From: JBCBXA01 sp039816825
Lineage (GTDB): Bacteria > Pseudomonadota > Alphaproteobacteria > Rhizobiales > Rhizobiaceae
Direction: 5' to 3'
DNA: 64,000 nt
NCBI GenBank assembly: GCA_039816825.1
Contig: JBCBXA010000003.1
Span: 24,746 to 88,745, forward strand
The notes under the pieces were generated by a model. The model was not told where the DNA came from and searched no databases. It worked only from the letters and a program-made list of their open reading frames with translations. Of this stretch, positions 18,875 to 27,483 are shown one piece after another (within the stretch, counting starts at the first letter, position 1; each line of letters starts with the position of its first letter). The position numbers and the translations under genes are program-made.

Positions 18875-20899
18875 ATGAGCGACACGAAAGAACTCAGCGC
18901 TGAAGAACTTGCGCAACTTGAGCGCAAATACGACAGCGAGAGCGCCTTTCGCCACATGGGTGGCAAGATGGCGATGGTCGTCTCCATCGCTTTGGTGGCC
19001 ATGTCGGTCTACCACTTCACAGCAGCCGGTTTCATCATCGTACGCGAGTTGCTGCACTTCGGCATTCATCTGGCCTTTGTTCTTGGCCTCACCTTTCTGC
19101 TCTTCTCGTGGAAGAAGGACGCAGTGGTGGGCGAACCGCCCAAAGGCTGGATGTATTTCGATGGCGTCAATCTCATCGACATCGCACTCGCGGTTTTGGC
19201 CGTGGCGGCGGCGCTCTACCTGCCTCTCCTACCCCCGGCTGAAGCAGCCGCTCGAGCGGGCAATCCCAATTTCACAGACACATTCATGGGGTCGGTGGTT
19301 CTGCTCTTCACGCTGGAGGCAGCGCGCCGTTCCATCGGCTACACCCTGCCGCTCATCGCCGGCATCTTCATCATCTATGCCATCTACGGCAACTTCGCGC
19401 CGGGCCTTCTGAAGCATGGCGGCGTTGCCTGGGAAGGCTTTGTCGACGGCATTTACGGCACCCAGGGCATCTATGGCATCGCCATCGGCGCGATGGCCAA
19501 ATATGTGTTCCTGTTCATTCTGTTTGGCGTGCTGGCCGCGCGCATCGGGCTTGGCCAGTTGTTCATCGATCTGGCTACGGTCGCTGCGGGGCGCTTCTCG
19601 GGTGGCCCCGCCAAGGTAGCAATCTGCTCGTCGGCCTTTATGGGGTCGATCTCCGGCTCGTCGATTGCCAACACGGTGACCACTGGCGCACTGACGATCC
19701 CGGCCATGAAGAAGGTGGGCTATCCACCCCACTTTGCCGGAGCCACAGAAGCCACAGCGTCTACGGGTGGCCAGATCACACCACCGGTGATGGGTGCAGC
19801 CGCGTTCATCATGGTGGACTTTCTAGGCATCCCGCTGCGCGACGTGTTGGCGGCGGCCCTGTTCCCGGCCTTCCTACACTATTTCGGCATCTTCATCATG
19901 GTGCACCTCGAAGCCAAGAAGCTCGGCCTTCGCGGCCTGTCCGCCGAAGAACTGCCCAAGCTGTGGCAGGTGCTGCGGCTGAACTGGCTGTCCGCCGCCC
20001 CTTTGATCATCCTAGTTTACATGATTTTGAGCGGGCGCACGCCGGACTTCGCGGCGGTCTACGCGATCATCGCCTGCGTGGTGGTCGGCTTCATCAAACC
20101 CAATGACCGCATGACTCTGCCCGGCCTGTGGGATGCACTGGCAGCGGGCGCGAGAGGTACGATTGCCATCGGTTCGGCAGCAGCCTGCGTCGGTATCATC
20201 GTTGGCGTCATCACCCTGACCGGTACCGGCTTTCGGATCGGCGCCATCGTCATTCAGACGGCCAATGATTTCGCTGCAGTGTTCGCCAACATCTGGCCCT
20301 TCAACTTCTTCGAGTTGCAGCAATGGGCTCTGTTCTTCTCGCTCGTGCTGGTGGCCATGGCATGCATCGTCATGGGCGCGGGCGTGCCCACCACAGCGAC
20401 CTACATCATTCTGGTGTCGGTGACTGGAGGAGCGTTCCAAATCCTCAATGTTGAGCCACTGGTCGCGCACTTCTTCGTCTTCTATTACGGCGTGCTGGCA
20501 GACATCACGCCGCCGGTGGCGTTGGCGGCTTATGCAGCGGCGGGGATTGCGGGGTCGAACCCGTTCAAGACAGGCAACACGGCTTTCCGTCTCGGCATCG
20601 CCAAGGCGCTCGTGCCGTTTGTCTTCGTCTACTCGCCAGCGCTTCTGCTCGTGGCCGAGGGCTTCACATGGACAGCCTTTGCCATCACGCTCACCGGCGC
20701 GATGCTGGGTATCGGCGCGCTGGGCGTCGCTTTCTCGGGCTATCTGGTCGCGCCGCTCAAGCAATGGGAGCGCTGGTACGTGGCCGCGGCGTCGCTCCTG
20801 TTCATTGCACCGGGGATAACAACCATGGCCATCGGACTGGCCGCACTGGCGCCGATAATTCTGCTTCAGATGAACCGTCGCCAAGCCGTCGCCGCCTAG
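18875..20899 (+). CDS. TRAP transporter fused permease (4TM-12TM), TAXI-associated
   Basis: Integral membrane protein of 674 residues combining the small (DctQ-like) and large (DctM-like) TRAP subunits, the usual arrangement with TAXI receptors. Numerous hydrophobic segments run from residue 30 to the C-terminus. DctM-type signature stretches such as GSSIANTVTTGALTIP and GGQITPPVMGAAAFIM are clear, as is GVPTTATYIIL in the second half. It starts at ATG 18875 behind GGGGGGATGACG. The final gene of the unit is convergent with a diguanylate cyclase gene, with a symmetric terminator between them. Substrate unknown. Confidence 0.92.
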   Translation: MSDTKELSAEELAQLERKYDSESAFRHMGGKMAMVVSIALVAMSVYHFTAAGFIIVRELLHFGIHLAFVLGLTFLLFSWKKDAVVGEPPKGWMYFDGVNLIDIALAVLAVAAALYLPLLPPAEAAARAGNPNFTDTFMGSVVLLFTLEAARRSIGYTLPLIAGIFIIYAIYGNFAPGLLKHGGVAWEGFVDGIYGTQGIYGIAIGAMAKYVFLFILFGVLAARIGLGQLFIDLATVAAGRFSGGPAKVAICSSAFMGSISGSSIANTVTTGALTIPAMKKVGYPPHFAGATEATASTGGQITPPVMGAAAFIMVDFLGIPLRDVLAAALFPAFLHYFGIFIMVHLEAKKLGLRGLSAEELPKLWQVLRLNWLSAAPLIILVYMILSGRTPDFAAVYAIIACVVVGFIKPNDRMTLPGLWDALAAGARGTIAIGSAAACVGIIVGVITLTGTGFRIGAIVIQTANDFAAVFANIWPFNFFELQQWALFFSLVLVAMACIVMGAGVPTTATYIILVSVTGGAFQILNVEPLVAHFFVFYYGVLADITPPVALAAYAAAGIAGSNPFKTGNTAFRLGIAKALVPFVFVYSPALLLVAEGFTWTAFAITLTGAMLGIGALGVAFSGYLVAPLKQWERWYVAAASLLFIAPGITTMAIGLAALAPIILLQMNRRQAVAA

Positions 20900-20906
20900 A
20901 CTTCAA

Positions 20907-20923
20907 AGCCCTTCACAAGGGCT
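20907..20923. terminator. Symmetric hairpin between convergent genes
   Basis: AGCCCTT (20907-20913), loop CAC, AAGGGCT (20917-20923) lies between the TRAP permease stop and the stop of the convergent GGDEF gene, suited to act on both strands. The stem is short and T-tracts are weak. Confidence 0.45.
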
Positions 20924-20934
20924 CATATGCAGCG

Positions 20935-22055
20935 TCAGGCGGCGCTGCTGGCAATTGCATTCGCGGGTGCTCGATCCTTTTCGCCGGCGACCACCACCCG
21001 GTTTTTGCCCGCAGACTTAGCGGCATAAAGGGCCATGTCGGCGCGTCGGTAAACCGATGCTTGTGGTTCTTGCACACGACGCTTGGCGACACCGAAGCTC
21101 GCTGAGAAGCGGCGTTCAGGGCAACAGCTCTTGACCGAGACGGAGTTGAACTGGGCACACAATTGTAGGGCGAGAAGCCTGGCTGCCCTTTCATCAGCAT
21201 GCCGTAGCACAATGCAAAACTCTTCGCCGCCCACCCGACCAACAAGGTGAGGCTCTTCAACATGATCGCGCAGCAGCGCGCCAAAGGCTGCTATGACGGC
21301 GTCGCCGGCCTGGTGGCCCAACTCATCATTGACGCGTTTGAAATCATCAATGTCTGCCAGCACCATAGTGACTGGCTCGTTGGAGATGTCGGCCTCTGCA
21401 AGCAATTCGGCCACCCGTTCTTCAAAAGCCTGTCGGGTGGGCAACCCCGTCAGGAAGTCAGTTTGGTGTGCCTCTTTCACGCGGCGGGTCAAATCTTCAG
21501 AAAGCGCGAGCAAAGTACTGGTCGCCATGATCATGATGCTCAGAGGCGCGAAGAAGATCACAGCCAGCCAGTGGATGGACTCGTGGTAGGCCGTCGGATC
21601 AACGGGACCCTCATAGGCATATATCGCGATGGGAGTGAGCAGTAGAAGAAGCATTGGCAGATGGTGTGATGGCAGAATGGCGGCTGCACGCTTGTCGGTC
21701 TGGCGAGCGGTTCGTGTCGTCGCCATGCCCATGGCAAACTGTAGGCCGGCCGCCGTCTCCACAACGAAAATGCGGAGGAATGCGTCTTGGCTCGCCAGCG
21801 ACACACCGACCAGAATGAGCGCACTTAAAAAGGCGAGTGATACCATGCTGCCGATGGGCGCGCGAAAGCCTATGCGCTTTGCGATGCTCCAGTTCAACTG
21901 GATCATGCCCACGCTGCAAATGGCGTGAAAAACGCCGTGCCGAAACCGAGAATATGCCACTCCTGGCGCTGCCTGTTCCACAGGCGCAGGAAGATGAACG
22001 AGAAGAAATAGGCGACAGCAGGCGTCAGCAACGCCAAAGCGTATTGATATTGCAA
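20935..22055 (-). pseudogene. Membrane diguanylate cyclase (GGDEF), frameshifted
   Basis: The C-terminal part is a full GGDEF domain making c-di-GMP from GTP (DFLTGLPTRQAFEERV, DIDDFKRVNDELGHQAGD, active site RVGGEEF), behind several membrane helices. The 5' end is broken. From a TTG at 22055 (GGAGG 5 bp upstream) a frame reads LQYQYALALLTPAVAYFF and on through FGTAFF, then meets a stop soon after an A5 run on the plus strand (21928-21932). The downstream frame then continues HAICSVGMIQLNW through to the stop. One extra base in that run would give an unbroken 373-residue protein with an intact N-terminal sensor/membrane domain. This is either a real mutation (phase variation or decay) or an assembly error. 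Without it, translation from an internal start would lose the first helices. Confidence 0.8.
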
Positions 22056-22380
22056 CACTGCCTCCCTGCCCGCCCAGTTTTCTAGTGTCGATGCAAATGA
22101 GTGGAGCGTGGGTCGTTAAACTGACGATAACACTCCCCACCGCTCGCCAAGTCTGGTTAAACAATGCTTGCTTCAACCGCCGCTGTGCGCCCACAGCGAG
22201 GGGCACGCACCCTCTCATCAGCGATCAATTTGCCTTTCGCCTTAACCCCAAGGTCTGAGGCGCGTCTGCTTGCCAGTGGCCGCGGGTTGGCGTACTCGCA
22301 GGGCAACGCTCTCGGCATGCTGGCCGGGCATTCATCGTCCAGCCGCCGATTGCTACTCAAAGCATATGACCGTGGTGACC
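22056..22380. other. Intergenic region upstream of acnB
   Basis: About 325 bp between the GGDEF gene start and acnB, which diverge. No gene, repeat or clear regulator site was recognised. It should hold both promoters. Confidence 0.4.
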
Positions 22381-25173
22381 ATGAGCCTCTATTCCAACTA
22401 TCTCGCTGAAATCGAAACCCGCAAAGAGCAGGGCCTCAGCCCGAAGCCGATTGATGACGGCGCGCTGATTGCCGAGATTGTCGAGCAGATCAAAGACAAA
22501 GACCACCAGCACCGCAAGGACTCGCTGCACTTCTTCATCTACAATGTGCTTCCGGGCACGACGAGCGCGGCGGGCGTGAAGGCAAAGTTTCTCAAGCAGA
22601 TCATCACTTGCGCAGAAACGGTCGATGAAATCACGCCGGCCTTCGCGCTTGAACTGCTGTCGCACATGAAGGGTGGACCTTCGGTCGAAGTGCTGCTGGA
22701 CCTCGCGCTAGGCGCGGACGAAACCATCGCGGCCGACGCTGCGGAAGTGCTGAAGACGCAGGTTTTCCTGTACGACGCGGATACAGACCGCTTGAAGACG
22801 GCGTATGAGGCCGGAAACGAAATCGCCAAAGACATTCTCGAAAGCTACGCCAAGGCAGAGTTCTTCACCGAACTGCCGGATCTGGAAGACGAGATTCAGG
22901 TCGTCACCTACATCGCGGCGGAAGGCGACATCTCCACCGACCTGCTCTCACCCGGCAATCAGGCCCACTCGCGTTCCGACCGGGAATTGCACGGCAAATG
23001 CATGATCTCGGCAGAGGCTCAGGCTGAGATCGAAGCGCTAAAGCTGCAGCATCCCGGCAAGCGCGTGATGCTGATCGCCGAAAAAGGCACCATGGGCGTG
23101 GGATCGTCGCGCATGTCCGGCGTCAACAATGTGGCGCTTTGGACCGGCAAGCAGGCCAGCCCCTATGTGCCATTCGTCAACATCGCACCCGTCGTTGCGG
23201 GGACCAACGGCATCTCGCCCATCTTTCTGACAACAGTTGGGGTGACCGGTGGAATTGGCATCGACCTCAAAAACTGGGTCAAGAAGCTGGACGGCGATGG
23301 CAAGCCTATCCTCAACAATGATGGCAACCCTGTCCTGGAGCAGAAATATTCGGTCGAAACAGGCACGGTGCTGACCATCGACACCAAGGCCAAGAAGCTC
23401 TTCAGCGAAGGTGGCGATGAGGAACTGGCGGACATCACCGCCTCCTTCACGCCTCAGAAGATGGAATTCATGAAGGCGGGTGGTTCCTACGCCATCGTGT
23501 TTGGCGAGAAGCTTCAGGCCATGGCCGCTGAGACGCTGGGCGTTGAACCCACACCCGTGTTTGCCGCTTCCAAGGAAGTCTCCCACGAAGGCCAAGGCCT
23601 CACGGCCGTGGAGAAGATTTTCAACAAAAATGCGGTCGGGGTCACCAGCGGCAAGACCTTGCACGCCGGGTCTGACGTTCGCGTTAAGGTCAACATTGTT
23701 GGCTCCCAGGACACCACCGGCCTGATGACGGCCCAGGAACTGGAAGCCATGGCGGCAACGATCATCTCGCCCACAGTGGATGGCGCCTATCAGTCGGGCT
23801 GTCACACGGCATCGGTTTGGGACCTGAAGGCTCAGGCCAACACGCCAAAACTGATGGCCTTCATGAATAAGTTCGGCCTCGTCACCGGGCGCGACCCGAA
23901 GGGCGAGTACCATTCGATGACAGACGTCATCCATAAGGTGCTGAACGACATCACCGTGGACGACTGGGCGATCATCATCGGTGGCGACAGCCACACGCGC
24001 ATGTCCAAGGGCGTGGCGTTTGGCGCGGACTCAGGCACAGTTGCCTTGGCCCTCGCCACTGGTGAAGCGACCATGCCGATCCCGGAATCGGTGAAGGTGA
24101 CGTTCAAAGGCACCATGGGCGACCATATGGACTTCCGCGACGTGGTGCATGCCACCCAGGCGCAGATGCTCCAGCAGTTCGGCGACAACGTTTTCCAGGG
24201 CCGTATCATCGAGGTACATCTGGGCACGCTGCTGGCAGACCAGGCCTTCACCTTCACGGACTGGACTGCCGAGATGAAGGCCAAAGCGGCGATCTGCATC
24301 TCTCAAGATGAGACCATGATCCAATCGCTGGAGTTGGCGAAGAGCCGCATTCAGATCATGATCGACAAGGGCATGGAGCATGAAAGCGGCATGCTGCAGC
24401 GGCTCATCGATCTTGCCGAAAAGCGGATCGGCGAAATCCGTTCCGGAGAGAAGCCAGCCCTCACCCCGGACGCCAATGCGAAATATTTTGCAGAGGTGGA
24501 AGTGGATCTGGATGCGATTGATGAGCCGATGATCGCCGATCCGGACGTCAACAATATCGACGTGTCCAAGCGCTATACCCACGATACCATCCGCCCGATC
24601 TCATATTATGGCGCAGAGAAAAAGGTCGATCTGGGCTTTGTCGGCTCCTGCATGGTGCACAAGGGCGACGTGAAGATTGTCGCGCAAATGCTCCGCAATC
24701 TGGAAGCCGAACAGGGCGAGGTCGAGTTCAACGCGCCGCTGGTCCTGGCGGCGCCGACCTACAACATCATCGACGAACTGAAGGAAGAAGGCGATTGGGC
24801 CATCCTCCAGAAGTATTCCGGCTTTGAGTTCGATGACTCGGCTCCAAAGAGCGAAGCGCGCACCGAGTATGAGAACATTCTCTACCTCGAACGCCCGGGC
24901 TGTAACCTCTGCATGGGCAATCAGGAAAAGGCGGCCAAGGGCGACACGGTTCTTGCGACTTCGACCCGCCTGTTCCAGGGCCGCGTTGTAGCTGACTCCG
25001 CTGAGAAGAAGGGCGAGTCACTCCTGGCCTCGACGCCAGTGGTCGTGCTCTCGGCCATCCTGGGCCGCACGCCAACGGTTGAGGAGTACAAGACCGCAGT
25101 GGATGGAATTGATCTGACCAAGTTCGCGCCACCAACGCAGACCGCAACGCGCTCAGCATCCGTTCACTACTAA
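22381..25173 (+). CDS. acnB: Aconitate hydratase B / 2-methylisocitrate dehydratase
   Basis: TCA-cycle enzyme interconverting citrate, cis-aconitate and isocitrate; AcnB proteins also hydrate 2-methyl-cis-aconitate. At 930 residues it is slightly longer than E. coli AcnB (865). The N-terminal HEAT-like domain (NYLAEIETRKEQGL) precedes the swivel and catalytic domains, the order specific to AcnB. The [4Fe-4S] cysteines are present in GSCMVHKGD and GCNLCMGNQ. ATG at 22381 is chosen because family proteins start at MSLY-like sequence; ATG at 22366 is in frame and possible. No strong Shine-Dalgarno is visible for either. It stands alone with its own promoter. Any link to the tricarboxylate transport genes further on is only functional inference. 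Confidence 0.94.
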   Translation: MSLYSNYLAEIETRKEQGLSPKPIDDGALIAEIVEQIKDKDHQHRKDSLHFFIYNVLPGTTSAAGVKAKFLKQIITCAETVDEITPAFALELLSHMKGGPSVEVLLDLALGADETIAADAAEVLKTQVFLYDADTDRLKTAYEAGNEIAKDILESYAKAEFFTELPDLEDEIQVVTYIAAEGDISTDLLSPGNQAHSRSDRELHGKCMISAEAQAEIEALKLQHPGKRVMLIAEKGTMGVGSSRMSGVNNVALWTGKQASPYVPFVNIAPVVAGTNGISPIFLTTVGVTGGIGIDLKNWVKKLDGDGKPILNNDGNPVLEQKYSVETGTVLTIDTKAKKLFSEGGDEELADITASFTPQKMEFMKAGGSYAIVFGEKLQAMAAETLGVEPTPVFAASKEVSHEGQGLTAVEKIFNKNAVGVTSGKTLHAGSDVRVKVNIVGSQDTTGLMTAQELEAMAATIISPTVDGAYQSGCHTASVWDLKAQANTPKLMAFMNKFGLVTGRDPKGEYHSMTDVIHKVLNDITVDDWAIIIGGDSHTRMSKGVAFGADSGTVALALATGEATMPIPESVKVTFKGTMGDHMDFRDVVHATQAQMLQQFGDNVFQGRIIEVHLGTLLADQAFTFTDWTAEMKAKAAICISQDETMIQSLELAKSRIQIMIDKGMEHESGMLQRLIDLAEKRIGEIRSGEKPALTPDANAKYFAEVEVDLDAIDEPMIADPDVNNIDVSKRYTHDTIRPISYYGAEKKVDLGFVGSCMVHKGDVKIVAQMLRNLEAEQGEVEFNAPLVLAAPTYNIIDELKEEGDWAILQKYSGFEFDDSAPKSEARTEYENILYLERPGCNLCMGNQEKAAKGDTVLATSTRLFQGRVVADSAEKKGESLLASTPVVVLSAILGRTPTVEEYKTAVDGIDLTKFAPPTQTATRSASVHY

Positions 25174-25229
25174 GCCAAGATGAGATTGGGCGGCTTTATG
25201 CCGCCCAGATTGTGCCGTAGCCAAAAGCC

Positions 25230-25577
25230 ATGGACGCCATCAATTTTGACACCAAGCCCGACCGGAAGCTGAAGTCCAAAGTGACTTCGCCATGCATTGG
25301 CGTGTGCAAATATACCGATGGCAAACTGTGCCGCGGCTGTACGATGACAAAGCCGGAGAAGAAGGCCTTCAAGAAGCTGAAGGGCAAGAAGGTTCGTGCG
25401 GCTTTCGTGCAGGAGTTGATGGGGCGCCTTGTCAGTCGAGGCCGATATCCGAAATGGGCCCGGGCCTATAGAAACCGCTGTCAGAAGAAGGGTTCGGTAT
25501 GTGTGCTCGACGCCCTCGAACCATCCCTCGGTCTGGCTGACAGCCGTCAGCCCTTTCGCCCAGAACGACGCGCTTAA
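25230..25577 (+). CDS. DUF1289-domain small cysteine protein
   Basis: Basic protein of 115 residues with the DUF1289 core SPCIGVCKYTDGKLCRGC (residues 20-37), four cysteines spaced like a metal site, followed by a TKPEK segment instead of the more usual RTxxE. The family is widespread in Proteobacteria with no established biochemical function; iron-sulfur or zinc binding is often guessed. The last 30 residues are not conserved-looking. It sits between acnB and a convergent dps gene. Confidence 0.75.
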   Translation: MDAINFDTKPDRKLKSKVTSPCIGVCKYTDGKLCRGCTMTKPEKKAFKKLKGKKVRAAFVQELMGRLVSRGRYPKWARAYRNRCQKKGSVCVLDALEPSLGLADSRQPFRPERRA

Positions 25578-25593
25578 GGTGGACAGAAAGCAA

Positions 25594-25617
25594 AAGGCGC
25601 CGGACAACCGACGCCTT
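25594..25617. terminator. Hairpin between DUF1289 gene and dps
   Basis: AAGGCG (25594-25599) pairs with CGCCTT (25612-25617) over a 12-nt loop, between two convergent genes. A modest bidirectional terminator candidate. Confidence 0.4.
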
Positions 25618-25643
25618 CGCGAAACCCAGTTTGAGGCCTAGGC

Positions 25644-26114
25644 CTATTTGAGGTGAGACCGCAACATCCAGGCAAACTTGTCGTGTACGTCGACACGATT
25701 GGTTGCAAGATCGTTCGTCGCCCAATCGCCATGTTTCTCTGAAACGGCGCACACTGCTGAGAGGGTGGCAGAGAGCTGCTCCTGATCCTCGGCCAGCATC
25801 TGGATCATCTCACGATCGCTGGCATGACCATCATGCTCCTTCACTGCAGACCGCTCGAGGTAAGCCGCCATGGTGCCTTCGGCATGGGCGTCGAGCGCCT
25901 TTATGCGCTCGGCTAGCACGTCCTGCCCGGCAAAATGGTCCTCATAGATCTCCTGGAACAGGGCATGCAACGGGCCAAAGGCCATGCCAGTCACATTCCA
26001 GTGGAAGTTCTGAGATTTGAGCGTCTCCACGGCAGTTTCGGCAAGCGCCTGCGTCAGGCCTTCCACGATCTCGGCTTTTGCAGAGGGTTCAATTTTTGCG
26101 GCGACAAGGCTCAT
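25644..26114 (-). CDS. dps: Dps-family DNA-protecting ferritin
   Basis: Dodecameric mini-ferritin of 156 residues that oxidises Fe(II) with peroxide and protects DNA. All intersubunit ferroxidase residues are in place with canonical spacing: H38 (NFHWNVTG), H50 (PLHALF), D65 and E69 (DVLAERI). Helices cover the whole length. The N-terminal tail is short with few lysines, so DNA binding may be weak. A near-perfect Irr/ICE box lies 20 bp before the start, so control by iron/haem status is likely. The upstream unknown gene on the same strand ends within that box. Confidence 0.95.
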   Translation of the reverse strand: MSLVAAKIEPSAKAEIVEGLTQALAETAVETLKSQNFHWNVTGMAFGPLHALFQEIYEDHFAGQDVLAERIKALDAHAEGTMAAYLERSAVKEHDGHASDREMIQMLAEDQEQLSATLSAVCAVSEKHGDWATNDLATNRVDVHDKFAWMLRSHLK

Positions 26115-26133
26115 GGCAATAACCTTTCTCTAG

Positions 26134-26150
26134 TTTGGAATTCTTCTAAA
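26134..26150 (-). promoter_or_regulatory. Irr box (iron control element) upstream of dps
   Basis: TTTGGAATTCTTCTAAA differs at one position from the ICE consensus TTTAGAA-N3-TTCTAAA recognised by the alphaproteobacterial iron regulator Irr. The symmetry extends one or two bases outward (AGTTT...AAACT). It ends 20 bp before the dps start, over the expected promoter, which fits Irr repression of an iron-storage gene under low iron. No irr gene is in the window. Confidence 0.72.
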
Positions 26151-26637
26151 CTGTATGTGTCGCTTTCACTTCGGTTTGCAAGCGCCGCGCCAGATTTTCT
26201 GCGAGCGCCTGAACCTGTGGCTTCATATCGCCCCCTATGTACCAGGCAATCATGCGGCGCGCCTGTACAAGGTCGCCATGACGAAACGTGCGCAACAGGC
26301 GCATGAGCCAGATTTCGTCGTTCGAGAGCTCAGCTGCCCCGGGCCTGTACATCACCATGCGATGTCGGGCATGGCGTGACAACGCACTGAAGAACATTTC
26401 ACCCAGTTCCGTGAGCGAAAGAGCCAGCATCCTAGCCGGAGCCCAGTAAACCGCGCCATCCTGAGGTTTGCCCTTCAGGCTCGCACGCATGGCCAGCCAG
26501 CGAAGGCGATCAAGGGTCATGGCTTCCTGATCATTGATCGAGAAGCTTGTTTGCCGCACCGCCTGTCCGAAGCATGTTGCATGGATGACGTTGCTAAACT
26601 GATCGGGCTGGTTGTTTCGTATCGCTTGCTCGGCCAT
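26146..26637 (-). CDS. Conserved-looking hypothetical protein
   Basis: Unrecognised protein of 163 residues, ATG at 26637 (GTG at 26640 also possible, no clear Shine-Dalgarno). Predicted mostly helical, soluble, with arginine-rich stretches (MTLDRLRWLAMRASLKGKPQDG, read in parts) and the pattern DEIWLMRLLRTFRHGDLVQARRMI in its second half. No signal peptide, no membrane helix, no metal motif. Codon use and frame behave like a real gene and no competing frame is better. It is upstream of dps on the same strand; its last codons overlap the Irr box. Function unknown. Confidence 0.6.
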   Translation of the reverse strand: MAEQAIRNNQPDQFSNVIHATCFGQAVRQTSFSINDQEAMTLDRLRWLAMRASLKGKPQDGAVYWAPARMLALSLTELGEMFFSALSRHARHRMVMYRPGAAELSNDEIWLMRLLRTFRHGDLVQARRMIAWYIGGDMKPQVQALAENLARRLQTEVKATHTV

Positions 26638-26700
26638 CACAGCGTCCAGGAGTCTACTAGTCCTGTAACTAGGCCGCCAACGCGCGCTTTAGAAGATAGA

Positions 26701-26723
26701 GAAACTCCACTTTACAGAGTTTC
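26701..26723. repeat. Inverted repeat between two hypothetical genes
   Basis: GAAACTC (26701-26707) and GAGTTTC (26717-26723) flank a 9-bp spacer. It lies after the stop of the 26757 gene and about 64 bp before the start of the next gene on the minus strand, so it could be a weak terminator or an operator for that next gene. No T-tract follows. Confidence 0.35.
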
Positions 26724-26756
26724 CAAACTGGCGATGCCTCAACTCGGCAGGGTCAG

Positions 26757-27434
26757 TTAGCCGGCAGGTCCTGTTTCTTCGAAGAACGCAAACGTGGCCA
26801 CCGCACCGGCAGGCAAGATGGTTGTGTAGGAGGCCGAGAGGACGGCGTCGTCATACTCAACGATCTCCAGCGTCCAAGGCTTGGCCAGCGTGCCCGGCAG
26901 ACGCAGAACAGTTGGACCGTCCGTGCCAACCTTGGCGATGATCCCCAGATAGGCGCCTATGTCGTTGGTGGCTATGCGGAGGTCACGGACTTCGACGGAG
27001 CAGAACCCGATGACGCCGAGGGCCTCATACGGGTCGTCGAAGGGCATCACCCTGTCAGGCGGGTGAGCCGCGAACGAGATGCCTTCGGCGACAACAGACT
27101 GATCGCCAGAGATCAGTGTCGCCTGTGCCGCAAACGCATCAGCTGCCCCAGACGTGTGTTGCTGGACCGCTTCAAAGTCGAAAGCCCCATCCGCGAGAGA
27201 AAAGTCTGCAGGATCGACCTGGAAGAGCCCGAAGACGTCCTGTCCCGTAGCTAACAAGTAAACTTCGACATATCCGTTGGAGCGAGACACGATCAGACGC
27301 GCCTTCTGGCTGCGGGCCTCACTGCCGACCGACGCAAAGCCGCTTAGGGCAGAAAGCAGCGCAAAAAATAGAGCTGCGGCGACAGCCAGCAAGATAGGCT
27401 TCGACAGCGCTTGGCTTACGCCTGCTGCATACAC
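26757..27434 (-). CDS. Hypothetical membrane-anchored/exported protein next to pseudoazurin
   Basis: Unrecognised protein of about 225 residues. No ATG occurs after the pseudoazurin stop, so a GTG at 27434 is the best start, with weak ribosome-binding support. One hydrophobic segment (LLAVAAALFFALLSALSGFA, residues about 17-36) is a signal anchor or signal peptide. The rest reads as beta-rich and extracytoplasmic, acidic, with one Cys (GFCSVEVRDLR). It lies 50 bp downstream of the pseudoazurin gene on the same strand, separated by a hairpin, so partial co-transcription and a periplasmic electron-transfer or anaerobic role are possible but unproven. Confidence 0.55.
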   Translation of the reverse strand: MYAAGVSQALSKPILLAVAAALFFALLSALSGFASVGSEARSQKARLIVSRSNGYVEVYLLATGQDVFGLFQVDPADFSLADGAFDFEAVQQHTSGAADAFAAQATLISGDQSVVAEGISFAAHPPDRVMPFDDPYEALGVIGFCSVEVRDLRIATNDIGAYLGIIAKVGTDGPTVLRLPGTLAKPWTLEIVEYDDAVLSASYTTILPAGAVATFAFFEETGPAG

Positions 27435-27442
27435 ATGACCCG

Positions 27443-27463
27443 CATCAGCCCTGAGGGCTGATG
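27443..27463 (-). terminator. Hairpin after pseudoazurin gene
   Basis: Perfect 9-bp inverted repeat CATCAGCCC / GGGCTGATG with a 3-nt loop, 20 bp past the pseudoazurin stop. It has no T-tract, so it may stabilise the mRNA 3' end or attenuate rather than fully terminate. Confidence 0.5.
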
Positions 27464-27483
27464 AGATATCTTGATTGGGAAGC

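Noticed and set aside
20012..20884. 290-codon antisense frame in the TRAP permease
   Set aside because: Same reason: antisense of hydrophobic helices, no motif.
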